From positions 22,171-86,170 of the forward strand of contig WBUN01000016.1 of assembly GCA_008933705.1 (NCBI GenBank): DNA of 64,000 nucleotides, read 5' to 3'. The notes below the pieces were generated by a model. The model was given only the letters and a program-made list of their open reading frames with translations, made no database searches and was not told the origin of the DNA. The translations under genes were made by a program, and so were the position numbers. Source of the stretch: Hyphomicrobiaceae bacterium (lineage in GTDB: Bacteria; Pseudomonadota; Alphaproteobacteria; Rhizobiales; Hyphomicrobiaceae). Of the stretch, positions 1-9,044 are shown piece after piece (position 1 is the first letter of the stretch; every line of letters begins with the position of its first letter).

Positions 1-693
1 TGGTCGGCCATCGCGCGCATTAGGCATCCCGAGGCCCGCGATCATGCCCGTGCTACACGAATAGCGCTCCGTCTTGCCCTTTCCCATGCCGTGCAAGGAA
101 CCATTCAGCCCGGCGCCTGGCGCTTCCAGACCAACTCCTACGGCAAGCCGCGCATCGCCCCGGGCCTGCCCGATGTCCAGTTCTGCGTGTCCCACACCGA
201 GACAATGTCGCTGATCGCCGTCTCGCGCGAGGCCCCGGTCGGGATCGATATCGAGACAATCGCGCCTGCCTGCGACGGCAAATTGATCGACATCTTCTGC
301 TCGGCACGCGAGCGGCGCGCGCTGGCGTCCCTCGGCGACGCTGAGCGCCGGCGCGCTTTCGCCAGGCTTTGGACCCTCAAGGAGGCCTACGCCAAGCTGA
401 CTGGCACCGGGCTTGCTACTGACTTCAGGTACCTGGAGTTCAAGATCGATCCTCGGTGGCAGTCCGAGGGGCACCAGGCTCAACACCGCCCGGGCGAAGC
501 CAGCTTCGAAAGCTGGCTCGTGGAAGCACCCGGAGGATTGTGCCAGGCGTCCGTTGCCATTGGCGAAGGCGAAGCCGCCGAGGAGAGGGGGGAGATCGTG
601 TGCTACGCCGTCGCCTCTGACGGCCGCCGGCACGTCGCAACCCAGAGCTTGGAACCAGGACGAGGAATGCAAAGCGACTTGACATTGTCCTAG
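1..693 (+). CDS. 4'-phosphopantetheinyl transferase (Sfp type), 5' end outside window
   Basis: Transfers the phosphopantetheine arm of CoA to a carrier-protein serine. The reading frame is open to the first base of the window and the upstream codons still look like the family (an arginine/alanine/leucine-rich helix before a W-x-F...GKP segment), so the gene begins outside; the GTG at 91 is probably not the start. Family motifs visible are SHTET, VGIDIE (magnesium-binding Asp/Glu) and WTLKEAYAKLTG (the W-x-x-KEA signature). It lies 16 nt upstream of a synthetase whose carrier domain needs exactly this modification, so the two are probably cotranscribed and functionally coupled. The family call is firm; the dedicated partner is inferred from position. 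Confidence 0.88.
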   Translation, partial: WSAIARIRHPEARDHARATRIALRLALSHAVQGTIQPGAWRFQTNSYGKPRIAPGLPDVQFCVSHTETMSLIAVSREAPVGIDIETIAPACDGKLIDIFCSARERRALASLGDAERRRAFARLWTLKEAYAKLTGTGLATDFRYLEFKIDPRWQSEGHQAQHRPGEASFESWLVEAPGGLCQASVAIGEGEAAEERGEIVCYAVASDGRRHVATQSLEPGRGMQSDLTLS

Positions 694-709
694 GCAACAG
701 GAACTCGGG

Positions 710-3700
710 ATGGCGTTCGTAGATGTCGGCACGGAGCATTACTCTCCCAGCCTCGCCGCGCGCGAGCCCCTCCTCCTCCACGAGCTGTTCGAGGCCCAGG
801 TGGCCCGCCGTCCAGCTCGTACAGCGGTTGAGGCGCTCGGGGAGAGCCTGAGCTACGAAGAGCTCGATCACCTTGCCAATCAGATCGCACATTGGCTGCG
901 CGGCCGCGGCGTCGGTCCGGGATCTCTGGTGGGGCTCTACCAGACCAAGTCGTGCCAGCTGTTTGCATCGCTGCTCGGCATTCTGAAAGCCGGCGCGGGC
1001 TATGTCCCGGTCGATGCCAAGTTCCCCAAGGATCGCATCGAGGGCATCTTCGAGGATGCCGGCGTGCGCGCCGTCATCACCGAGGCCGCATTCGCGAGAA
1101 ATCTGTGCTTGCCGGCCAAGATCGGCATCCTGGCCGTCGACCGTGACGCCGGCATCATCGCCGAGCAGTCGCGCGAGCCGGTGGCGGGCTTGGACACCAG
1201 CCCGGAAGGCGTCTGCTACGTCATCTACACATCAGGCTCCACGGGGCGCCCCAAGGGCGTGATGATCGCCCACCGCAACGCCATCGCCTTCGTCAAGACG
1301 TTGAAGACCGTCTACAAGGTGATGCCGCAGGACCGCATCTATCAGGGCTTCTCCGTCGCCTTCGATGCGTCCGTCGAGGAGATTTGGGCGGCGTTCTCTC
1401 TCGGTGCGACCTTGGTGGTTGCCCCGGAGGATGTCTCTCGCTCGCCGCTCGACGTCGCCGCATTCCTGACGGCCAACCAGATCACCTACTTCTCTACCGT
1501 CCCGACATTCCTCTCTCTGATCGACGGCGACCTGCCGACGGTGCGTCTGCTGGTGCTGGGCGGCGAGGCGTGTATGCCTGAGCTGGTCGTGCGGTGGGCA
1601 AGCCCGGAGCGCCGGCTGCTCAATACGTACGGCCCGACGGAAGCCACTGTCGTTGCGACCTGGGCCGAATGCAGGCCGGGCGAGGCGGTGACCATCGGCC
1701 GGGCGCTGCCGGGCTATCAGGCCTACGTGCTCGACGGGAACCTCGAGCCGGTCGGCCCCGGCGCGGAGGGCGAGCTGTTCATCGGCGGTGCGGGCGTGGC
1801 GCTGGGCTACCTGAACCGCCCCGAGCTGACGGCCGAATGCTTCATCGACAATCCTTTCAGCTTCGCCAACCCGGGCGACCGGCTGTATCGGACGCACGAT
1901 CTGGTGCGGCTCACGCACGAGGGCACGCTGCAGTTCCTCGGCCGCATCGACGGGCAGGTCAAGATCCGCGGCTTCCGGGTCGAGTTGTCGGAAATCGAAT
2001 CCGTGCTCATCGAGTATCCCAGCGTCCGCGCCGCGGCCGTGCGGGTAGTGGATGGAGGCGGCCTGCCCGAGCTCGCAGCCTACGTCGTCGTTGATCCCAA
2101 CGTTGGGACGCTGGACCGGCTCGGCGTTGCGGAGATGCTTCGCTGCCGGCTGCCCGAGTACATGCTGCCGAAGTATCTCGACATCCTGGAATGCCTTCCG
2201 GCGCTCACGAGCGGCAAGGTCGATCGCAAGCAGCTGCCTGAGCCGGTCAGCCTCCTCAAGGGCATCGACCGGGAATATGTCGCGCCGGCAACCGATATGG
2301 AGCGGGTGACGGCCGACGCATGGGAGAAGTGCTTCCGCACATCGCCCATCTCGGTGGAGGACGACTTCTTCCTCGACCTTGGCGGCCACTCGCTGCTCGC
2401 CGCGCAGGTCATCACCGAGCTCAGGGCGAAGCTCGACACGTCCCGCCTTTGCGTGCGTGACATCTATAAGCATCGCACGGTGCGCGCGCTTGCCGCCCGG
2501 CTGCAGGAGATGGATCTGCGCGCGGGCGTGGCGCCCGCAGCCCAAACAGATGCAGCGAAAGCCCCCAGCGCCGGGGAGGCCGCGTTCGCATCGGTGCCGG
2601 CCTGGGAGCGCTGGCTTTGCGTTGCCCTCCAGGGCATCTCCGTTGCTTTCATCTATGGCCTTGTTGCCGCCCCCGTGGCCTACGCCGTCCTGATGACGAC
2701 AGCGGTCATGAGCGACAGCATCGATCTGGGCACTGCCCTGTGGATCTCGACCGGCGTCGGCTTCTCCTACTGGCCCGCCCTGCTCCTGCTCAGCATCGCC
2801 GTGAAATGGCTGGTGATCGGCAGATATCGTCCCGGCCGGTATCCCGTGTGGAGCCTCTATTACTTCCGCTGGTGGTTTGTGAACCGGTTTCAGGCCCTGA
2901 GCTGGTCACACATGTTCGTCGGCACGCCACTCATGTCCCTCTACTACCGCGCCATGGGCGCGAAAGTAGGAAGCGACGTGACCATCTGCACCCCGATCTG
3001 CTCCGCCTTCGATATGGTCTCGATCGGCGATCGCAGCAGCATCGGCGCAGAGACCCACATCACCGGCTACCACGTTGAGGCCGGTATGCTGCTTGTTGGC
3101 GAGATCGAGATTGGGCGCGACTGCTTCATCGGCATGCACTGCAGCCTCGGCGTGAACACACGCATGGGCGATTGGGCCCGGCTCGACGACATGTCCGTGC
3201 TTGGCGACGGCGCACGCATGGCTGCCGGCGAGAGCCGCCGCGGTTCCCCGACCATGCCCGCGGAGGTGGCTGTGCCCGCCATCGACATGCGCCGGGCGCG
3301 CGCGCGCAGGCCCGTCCTCTATGGTGCCATCCATCTCGGTTTGATCTACCTGATGGGATATTTCCTCATCCTCAGCGGCGCGCCGGCCGTCATACTCATC
3401 GCCGCCGCCCTGGTGAAGGGAGGGCCGCTTTGGGGCATCGCCGCGGCGTTCGCGGCAATGCCGCTCTCGGTGCTCTGGTACGCCCTGCTGCTGGTGACTG
3501 TGAAGCGCATCTTCATCGGTCGCATCGAGCCCGGTCTGTATCCGGTCGAGAGCACGGCCTACCTGCGCCACTGGTTCCTCGACTACCTGCTCAACAACAC
3601 GCGCAGCCTGCTCATGCCCGTCTACGCGACGGTGTACTTCCCGAGCCTGCTGCGCGCGCTTGGCGCCAAGATCGGATCCGACACGGAGATCTCCACCGTC

Positions 3701-4924
3701 ACGCACATCACGCCCGACCTGCTCGAGATCGGCAGCGGCAGCTTCCTGGCCGACGCCTGCCTGGTCGGCGGCTACAGGATTCATCACGGCTTCCTCGAGC
3801 TCCGACACAACCGCATCGGCGACAAGACCTTCATCGGCAACAGCGCCCTGCTTCCCGGAGGGTCCGACATCGGCAATGATGCCTTGCTCGGGGTCCTGTC
3901 GACGCCGGCACCCGAGCAGGCACTGCCCGACGGCCAGCGCTGGCTCGGCGCGCCGGCCTTCCCTCTGCCTCAAACACAGAACGATCTGAGCTTCAGCGAC
4001 GCTCAGACGTATACGCCGAGCCCCGCTGCACGCCGCCAGCGCGCCGTCAGCGACGCCGTACGCGTGCTGCTGCCGGGCTTCATCTCTACCGCATCGCTGG
4101 CCGCGTTCGTTGCCGCCCTCTATGTGGCGTCGCTCTACTGGCCGGTGTGGATCGTTGCTGCCGGCGTTCCGCTGCTTGCAACGGTGCTGGCGTTTGCGTC
4201 CATGGCTGCGGTGGCCGGCATCAAGCAACTCCTGATGGGCACCTTCCAGCCGACCGTGCAGCCATTGTGGTGCCGTTACGTCTGGAACAACGAGATCGTC
4301 AACGGCACCTATGAATCCGTGGCCGAGACCATTCTTCCGCATCTCCTCGGCACCCCGTTTGCACCGATGTGCATGCGCATGATGGGCTGCAAGATCGGCA
4401 AGTGGGTCTTCCTGGAGACCACCTTCTTCTCCGAGTTCGATCTCGTGACGATCGGCGATCGGGCGGCGCTCAACCAGGGTTCCACCATTCAAACCCATCT
4501 GTTCGAGGATCGGGTGATGAAAGCCGACTACCTCACCATCGGCGCAGGTTGCACGCTCGGCAACATGGCAGTTGTGCTCTACAGCACGGAAATGAAGAGC
4601 GGCGCCTGCCTCGGTCCGCTTTCGCTGCTCATGAAGGGCGAGATGCTGCCCGCGGGCAGCCGCTGGTGCGGCATCCCGTCCGAGCCGATGCAGATGACTG
4701 CAGCGGCAGAGCCCGCGCGGCGCTCGCGCACCCTTATGAAGCTGCGCTTCAGGATGGCTGGCGACGCTGTCCGGAGCTGGGCCACACAATACATGCTGAC
4801 CCTCCAATCCCTCGCCAAGCCATCGGCCGCGGCAAGTACGGAGCCGGAGATGATCGGCGCCATCCACAGCCCTGCGTTCCGAGAGGAGTGGGGCGAGCAC
4901 TGTCGCCGCCTCAGGGGCAAGTGA
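710..4924 (+). CDS. Pls/PosA-family non-ribosomal peptide synthetase (A-PCP plus three membrane/beta-helix units)
   Basis: A 1404-residue single-module synthetase. Residues about 15-520 form an adenylation domain: YTSGSTGRPKG near 171-183, TYGPTE at 306-311, and the A10 lysine K503 in SGKVDRK. A carrier domain follows, with phosphopantetheine serine S561 in LGGHSLL. There is no canonical condensation HHxxxDG motif and no thioesterase. From about residue 640 to the end the protein repeats a unit of hydrophobic segments plus a left-handed beta-helix (hexapeptide repeat) domain three times; the helices start at MGAKVG (749), LGAKIG (984) and MGCKIG (1225), a period of about 235-240 residues. This is the layout of the Pls (epsilon-poly-L-lysine synthetase)/PosA family, where the membrane part makes isopeptide homopolymers. 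Pocket residues D219, A220, E223, S262, V282, G284, T306, V314, V315 and K503 resemble a lysine code. Family assignment is strong; the lysine product is inference. Confidence 0.9.
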   Translation: MAFVDVGTEHYSPSLAAREPLLLHELFEAQVARRPARTAVEALGESLSYEELDHLANQIAHWLRGRGVGPGSLVGLYQTKSCQLFASLLGILKAGAGYVPVDAKFPKDRIEGIFEDAGVRAVITEAAFARNLCLPAKIGILAVDRDAGIIAEQSREPVAGLDTSPEGVCYVIYTSGSTGRPKGVMIAHRNAIAFVKTLKTVYKVMPQDRIYQGFSVAFDASVEEIWAAFSLGATLVVAPEDVSRSPLDVAAFLTANQITYFSTVPTFLSLIDGDLPTVRLLVLGGEACMPELVVRWASPERRLLNTYGPTEATVVATWAECRPGEAVTIGRALPGYQAYVLDGNLEPVGPGAEGELFIGGAGVALGYLNRPELTAECFIDNPFSFANPGDRLYRTHDLVRLTHEGTLQFLGRIDGQVKIRGFRVELSEIESVLIEYPSVRAAAVRVVDGGGLPELAAYVVVDPNVGTLDRLGVAEMLRCRLPEYMLPKYLDILECLPALTSGKVDRKQLPEPVSLLKGIDREYVAPATDMERVTADAWEKCFRTSPISVEDDFFLDLGGHSLLAAQVITELRAKLDTSRLCVRDIYKHRTVRALAARLQEMDLRAGVAPAAQTDAAKAPSAGEAAFASVPAWERWLCVALQGISVAFIYGLVAAPVAYAVLMTTAVMSDSIDLGTALWISTGVGFSYWPALLLLSIAVKWLVIGRYRPGRYPVWSLYYFRWWFVNRFQALSWSHMFVGTPLMSLYYRAMGAKVGSDVTICTPICSAFDMVSIGDRSSIGAETHITGYHVEAGMLLVGEIEIGRDCFIGMHCSLGVNTRMGDWARLDDMSVLGDGARMAAGESRRGSPTMPAEVAVPAIDMRRARARRPVLYGAIHLGLIYLMGYFLILSGAPAVILIAAALVKGGPLWGIAAAFAAMPLSVLWYALLLVTVKRIFIGRIEPGLYPVESTAYLRHWFLDYLLNNTRSLLMPVYATVYFPSLLRALGAKIGSDTEISTVTHITPDLLEIGSGSFLADACLVGGYRIHHGFLELRHNRIGDKTFIGNSALLPGGSDIGNDALLGVLSTPAPEQALPDGQRWLGAPAFPLPQTQNDLSFSDAQTYTPSPAARRQRAVSDAVRVLLPGFISTASLAAFVAALYVASLYWPVWIVAAGVPLLATVLAFASMAAVAGIKQLLMGTFQPTVQPLWCRYVWNNEIVNGTYESVAETILPHLLGTPFAPMCMRMMGCKIGKWVFLETTFFSEFDLVTIGDRAALNQGSTIQTHLFEDRVMKADYLTIGAGCTLGNMAVVLYSTEMKSGACLGPLSLLMKGEMLPAGSRWCGIPSEPMQMTAAAEPARRSRTLMKLRFRMAGDAVRSWATQYMLTLQSLAKPSAAASTEPEMIGAIHSPAFREEWGEHCRRLRGK

Positions 4925-4934
4925 GCAACAACAG

Positions 4935-4964
4935 CAAGGCCCGCGAAGCGTTTCGCGGGCCTTG
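4935..4964 (+). terminator. Strong hairpin after the synthetase gene
   Basis: A perfect 13-bp inverted repeat (4935-4947 against 4952-4964) with a four-base loop begins 10 nt after the synthetase stop codon. It is not followed by a T run, so it may terminate inefficiently or act as a 3' end stabiliser. It lies between convergent genes and could serve both. Confidence 0.6.
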
Positions 4965-5015
4965 TGGTGCCGACCCCGTCGCGAGGCCAGCCGATCCTGG
5001 GAACTCTGAGGCGTA

Positions 5016-5864
5016 TCAGTTCTCGAAGGTGATGCGGGCGACAACGCGGCCGTCACAGCGGTCGCGGCAGCTGCCACCCACGGCCGCGCTCGGCACGTCG
5101 AACGTGTCGTAGTAGCGGATATCGAATTCGAAATAGTCCTTGAAGAGGAACGAGAAGCCGGCGTTCCAATAGTGATAGTCGATGCCGCCCTTGGACTCCT
5201 CGCCGTAGCTGGAGCCCAGCATGGCGCTGAACGACGGCGAGATCTCGCCGAATGTTCCGAGCTTCTTCGACAGCCCGCTCTCCAACACCCAGTTGCGGCC
5301 AGTGCCGCCCTGATAGTCGGGCGAGTAGTACACCTTCGACTCCAAGGTCAAAGACGGCATGATCTCGCGCTTAAAGCCGAGCATGACCTCGAAGTAGTCG
5401 AGATCGTTGACCCTGGGGGTGATGACGTAGTTCGACACGCCGAACGCGCCGGGATAGGCATAATAGATGGCGCGCACGTCAACCTCGCCGCCGAGGAGCT
5501 TGTGCTTGATACCGGCATAGGTAACGACCTCGACGTCGGCCGCGTCGTGCCAGCGGCCAAGCGTATCCTGCTCACGTCCAAAGTCGACGTTCGTCGCCCA
5601 GACGCCAACATAGAAATGCCGCCAGGTCATGTCGATTCCGCCCTGGAGCGCCGACTTCTCGCGCGTCTGCGTGAAGCCGCGGAAGCGGTAATCGGTTGTA
5701 TATGTGGCGTTGACCGAGAACTGCGGCCCTCCGTCGGACACCTCCACGGGTCTCGTGTTCTTCTGCATGCCGTCGGCGAAGGATGAAGTCGCGCCGAACG
5801 TCATTGCGGTCGTTGCTGCAGCGACCGCCGCTGCTGCAATCAAAGCGCCCCGCCCATATCGCAT
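5016..5864 (-). CDS. TorF-family putative porin (Gcw_chp domain outer-membrane protein)
   Basis: A 282-residue outer-membrane protein. The start chosen is the ATG at 5864, which has GGAG eight bases upstream; the ATG ten codons earlier lacks one. The N-terminus is a typical signal peptide (MRYGRG, an Ala-rich hydrophobic stretch, cleavage near FADG). The mature part opens with a Y-T-T-D-Y-R-F-R-G motif characteristic of the Gcw_chp (TIGR02001/TorF) barrels, continues in alternating aromatic beta-strand pattern and ends with phenylalanine-containing ITFEN. The substrate is unknown. It is convergent with the synthetase and divergent from another barrel gene at 6314; the large gap suggests independent promoters. 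Confidence 0.78.
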   Translation of the reverse strand: MRYGRGALIAAAAVAAATTAMTFGATSSFADGMQKNTRPVEVSDGGPQFSVNATYTTDYRFRGFTQTREKSALQGGIDMTWRHFYVGVWATNVDFGREQDTLGRWHDAADVEVVTYAGIKHKLLGGEVDVRAIYYAYPGAFGVSNYVITPRVNDLDYFEVMLGFKREIMPSLTLESKVYYSPDYQGGTGRNWVLESGLSKKLGTFGEISPSFSAMLGSSYGEESKGGIDYHYWNAGFSFLFKDYFEFDIRYYDTFDVPSAAVGGSCRDRCDGRVVARITFEN

Positions 5865-6313
5865 GTGTGTAGACTCCTCAATCTGAGGCTGCACCGTATT
5901 GACGTGCGCCTCCGCAATCGCCCCAGGTCACATGAATACGTGGTACGCCCCGTAGCTTCTCAAGCGCCGCGACACTGAGTTGATTCGCGCCCACCCGCAA
6001 ACAGGAGACAGCGCGAGATCCTCTGTCGTGCATCTTTCTGTGAATGCTGTGGCCCGAACACCATGACTGCTTCCTCCACAGCGGATGCAGCGCATCTTTC
6101 AGGCCACAGACGGACCCCAAAATTCGTCAATCCATGCAAAAGCCGGAATCGAAATGCGTTGACGCACTCGACGGGCGCCCCGAATCACAATCTTACATAC
6201 GACAGTAGTCTTCCAGTCATCGCGTACTCGGTGCGCGCGCCCTCAAACGAGCCGGCGCGAGCTGGCGGCATCCTGCTGAGGGGTGTCCTATTAACTGTTG
6301 CAGAGGGGATAAA
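5865..6313. other. 449-bp intergenic region between divergent outer-membrane genes
   Basis: No convincing coding sequence; short frames on both strands show no family pattern. A TTGACG hexamer at 6159-6164 could be a -35 element for the downstream plus-strand gene, but no good -10 follows at 16-18 bases. Both 5' leaders are long enough to hold regulators or a small RNA; none can be named. Confidence 0.5.
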
Positions 6314-7081
6314 ATGCTGAAGCAAATTGCGGCAACGACTGTGGTTGGGCTGGCGGTCGTCGCTGGCGGCCCAGCACTTGCGGATGGAATGCCTCGCGGA
6401 TCGCTCAAGGATGCGCCCGTCTGCTGCGCAATGCCGAGCTGGAGCGGTTTCTATATCGGCGCGGGCATCGGCTACGGACACCTCGTCACCGAGAACAACT
6501 ACTATGAGCCGAGCGCCACGATCAGCTCGTCGAGCTGGAAGGGCGAAGGCGGCGCCGGCGGCCTTGGCAGCGTCGTGCTCGGCTTCGACCGGCAGTTCCG
6601 CGAGAAATATGTCGCCGGACTTTTCGTCGAGTACGACTGGTCCAGCGTCGAGATCAGCTACACCAACAACACGCTGACGAGCGAGGAGACCTTCAGGCTG
6701 GAGCGCTCGCTGAACGTCGGCGCCCGTGCCGGTTTCCTTCTGACCCCCAGCACGTTGCTCTACGCCACGGCCGGCTATAGCTGGGCGAAAGGCAAGAGCG
6801 ACAGGTATTTCGACATCGATCCCGCGGGCCCCAGCTACTACTCGGGCGTCACCTCGGTCAATTTCAACGGTCCGTTCGTGGGGCTGGGCATGGAGACTCA
6901 GCTCGGCCGCAACCTCGCGCTGCACGGCGAGGTGCGCTACACCATGTTCGGCGAGGAGGTCACCAACTACCAGCCGGGCATCCTCACCGACAAGACCGAG
7001 GCTGACCTGCTCTCGGCCCGTCTCGTCCTCAGCTACAAGTTCCACCGCGACGAGCCGGTTCATCACATTCCCATCAAGTAG
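6314..7081 (+). CDS. Outer-membrane beta-barrel protein (Omp25/OmpA-like porin family)
   Basis: A 255-residue protein with a clear signal peptide (MLKQIAATT..., hydrophobic core, cleavage near ALADG). The mature protein starts with W-S-G-F-Y-I-G, the opening of the eight-stranded surface barrels common in Hyphomicrobiales (Omp25/Omp31, OmpW-like), and has alternating strands with glycine turns. It ends SARLVLSYKFH, a near-terminal aromatic strand followed by a short tail. The AGAGGGGATA just before ATG at 6314 is a good ribosome site. Such proteins usually anchor the envelope or interact with hosts or surfaces; the specific role here is unknown. Confidence 0.8.
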   Translation: MLKQIAATTVVGLAVVAGGPALADGMPRGSLKDAPVCCAMPSWSGFYIGAGIGYGHLVTENNYYEPSATISSSSWKGEGGAGGLGSVVLGFDRQFREKYVAGLFVEYDWSSVEISYTNNTLTSEETFRLERSLNVGARAGFLLTPSTLLYATAGYSWAKGKSDRYFDIDPAGPSYYSGVTSVNFNGPFVGLGMETQLGRNLALHGEVRYTMFGEEVTNYQPGILTDKTEADLLSARLVLSYKFHRDEPVHHIPIK

Positions 7082-7110
7082 GCCGAACAGCCCGCTGGTG
7101 TCGCCTGCCG

Positions 7111-7138
7111 AGGCCTCCGCGGAAACCCGCGGGGGCCT
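7111..7138. terminator. Hairpin terminator between convergent genes
   Basis: A 12-bp stem with one G-T pair (7111-7122 against 7127-7138) and a short AT-rich loop, 29 nt after the barrel-gene stop. It sits between two genes that point towards each other and may terminate both. There is no long T run. Confidence 0.55.
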
Positions 7139-7248
7139 CTGGCGTATGGGGCCGGAAATGTCTCAGGGTGGCGGGATGCGGCCGATCCCGCGGATGGCGC
7201 CATCGGCGCCCGCCGTGACAAGGCGCCGCCGGCCGGCGTGCCATGTCC

Positions 7249-7719
7249 TCATGCTCCGCGGGTTGCCAGGGCGCCGGACCACTTCTCGCCCCAGTCATGG
7301 CCGAGCAGGTCGACGATGCTCCCGTCCTTCTCGTAGAACTTGTTGGGGATCTGGAACACGGCGATCATCAGCCCGCCGTCCGGCGCCCAGGCCACATGCC
7401 GGCTGCCTGCGGGCCGCCAGATGAAATCGCCGGGTCCCGCCGCAACACCGGCGTCCGGCCCCTCCTTGTCGACCAGGCGGCCCTCGAGCATGTAGGTCTG
7501 CTCGATCAGCACGTGCTCGTGGTCGGGAAGGACCGCACCTGGGTCCATCTTCATCAGCACGGTGGCGAGGCCGGTGGCCTTATCGAGCAGCAGCGTCTTT
7601 ACGTAGCAGCCCGGGTACCTGATCGGTTCCCATGGGAGGTCATCGACGTGCACCAGACGCGAGGCCAGCGGACCGAGCCTGGCATGGTTCTTTGCGTTCG
7701 GCGTGAAGGCGGTCGTCAC
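7249..7719 (-). CDS. Cupin-domain protein
   Basis: A 156-residue single-domain cupin. The start is a GTG at 7719 with GGAGGAGA just upstream; the longer frame to 7842 has no comparable site. The two cupin motifs are visible: PDHEHVLIEQTYMLEGRL (metal-binding His and Glu) and GPGDFIWRPAGSRH (third His). The fold binds a metal ion and is used by dioxygenases, isomerases and ChrR-like anti-sigma domains; I cannot choose among these. It is monocistronic, with the tRNA gene upstream on the same strand. Confidence 0.75.
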   Translation of the reverse strand: MTTAFTPNAKNHARLGPLASRLVHVDDLPWEPIRYPGCYVKTLLLDKATGLATVLMKMDPGAVLPDHEHVLIEQTYMLEGRLVDKEGPDAGVAAGPGDFIWRPAGSRHVAWAPDGGLMIAVFQIPNKFYEKDGSIVDLLGHDWGEKWSGALATRGA

Positions 7720-7903
7720 GGTCTCCTCCTCACAGCCAGAGTTGACGTACGCGGTCTCGCCCGAGTTCAGCACGGAGCGCTGTACTTGGCGAGAGGCAGG
7801 CCGTGTTGCCGTAAGGCAGGATCTGGAGAGGCCGCCGGGCACAGGTGCGCGCTGGCGCCACGGGTTCCGGGCGCATGGCGGGAAGACGCGGCTGGGGAGC
7901 CGT

Positions 7904-7988
7904 TGGTGCGGTCGAGAGGACTCGAACCTCCACGCCTTGCGGCGCTACCACCTCAAGGTAGTGCGTCTACCAATTCCGCCACGACCGC
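7904..7988 (-). tRNA. tRNA-Leu (anticodon GAG)
   Basis: An 85-nt tRNA on the minus strand with encoded CCA. The acceptor stem GCGGTCG pairs with CGACCGC. The anticodon stem CTACC/GGTAG holds the loop TTGAGGT, anticodon GAG. A long variable arm (CGCCGCAAGGCG) marks a leucine-type class II tRNA, and the T-arm carries TTCGAGT. It lies alone between a cupin gene and lipB. No integrase or duplicated 3' end was seen next to it. Confidence 0.96.
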
Positions 7989-8261
7989 ACGTCAGGGGAT
8001 GGTCAATGCCCGCCTCTGTTAGCAAACGCAGGCCGGGGAAACAAGCGGGGCGGCAAAAGGCCGGCGCGGCCTACAAAATTGCCTGTGAGCCGGCTCGCAC
8101 CGAGCCATCGCGCGCCGCATTCGGGAGCCTTGCCGGCCGCTCCCGCGCGCGCCATATCGGTACGTAGAGACAATGGAAGTTGCAGGGCCGCCAGCGCCGG
8201 CCCGAGAAGGACGTCACCGCCCCGCACGGCGGACGACCGACAGACTGGGCTGCCGCCGACC

Positions 8262-8978
8262 ATGAACACCCCCCTTCCCCCCGTTGAATGGATCAGCACG
8301 CCGGGCCTCGTGCCCTACGAGGCGGCGTGCGCGTTCATGGCCGAGCGTGTCGACGCCATTGCCGCAGGAACCGCGGCCGAGCTCATATGGCTCATCGAGC
8401 ATCCTCCACTCTACACGGCAGGCACGAGCGCCAAGACGGCGGACCTTCTCGAGCCCGGGCGCTTCCCCGTGCACGCAACGGGACGCGGCGGGCAATACAC
8501 CTACCATGGTCCCGGCCAGCGGGTCGGCTACGTCATGCTCGACGTCAAGCGCCGCTTCGGCGACGTGCGCGCCTACGTCGGCGCCCTCGAGGCGTGGATC
8601 ATCGAGACGCTCGCGGACCTCGGCATCGAGGCCGGCACCGTGCCGGGCCGTGTCGGCGTATGGGTGGCAAGGAGCGGCAACGGTCGGGACACCCGGGACA
8701 AGATCGCCGCCATCGGCGTGCGTCTGCGCCGCTGGGTCAGCTCCCATGGCTTCAGCCTCAACGTCGCTCCCGACCTTGCGCATTTCAGCGGCATCGTGCC
8801 GTGCGGCATCCACGACGACGGCGTCACCAGCCTCGCCGACCTCGGATCGGCGGCCGGCCTTGCGGACGTCGACAAGGCGTTGCGGGCGGTGTTCGAGCGC
8901 CGCTTCGGCACCACCCGTGACGGCGACGCCCGCGGGCTGCCGCCGCTCCTCGGCGCGCATCAGCTCGTATCCGGCTGA
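8262..8978 (+). CDS. lipB: Lipoyl(octanoyl) transferase LipB
   Basis: Transfers octanoate from octanoyl-ACP to lipoyl domains of 2-oxoacid dehydrogenases and GcvH, the first step of endogenous lipoate synthesis in the cytoplasm. It has 238 residues, the usual length. The family signature [12 protein letters not shown] lies near residue 75, the catalytic lysine is K147 in DKIAAIGVR, and the catalytic cysteine is C181 in [15 protein letters not shown] took ATG 8262 because homologues begin close to this point (P-x-x-W-I-x-x-P-G-L-V-x-Y); the frame is open to 8079, but that part does not look like the family. Confidence 0.95.
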   Translation: MNTPLPPVEWISTPGLVPYEAACAFMAERVDAIAAGTAAELIWLIEHPPLYTAGTSAKTADLLEPGRFPVHATGRGGQYTYHGPGQRVGYVMLDVKRRFGDVRAYVGALEAWIIETLADLGIEAGTVPGRVGVWVARSGNGRDTRDKIAAIGVRLRRWVSSHGFSLNVAPDLAHFSGIVPCGIHDDGVTSLADLGSAAGLADVDKALRAVFERRFGTTRDGDARGLPPLLGAHQLVSG

Positions 8979-9044
8979 TACGAAAGGCGCGCCGCACCAC
9001 CCCTTCCACCGGGCGGCGGGCGCGCTAGACACTCAAAAAGGCCC

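Noticed and set aside
1232..2545. 437-codon open frame on the minus strand inside the synthetase gene
   Set aside because: High-GC antisense shadow of the adenylation domain; no family pattern and no ribosome site. The same applies to the 723-codon frame at 2906-5077.
5878..6320. Overlapping 80- and 85-codon frames in the gap between the two barrel genes
   Set aside because: No ribosome site, atypical composition and no recognisable fold; the gap is better read as regulatory DNA.
7904..7988. tRNA-Leu as an integration site
   Set aside because: No integrase, no duplicated tRNA 3' end and no foreign-looking block on either side.
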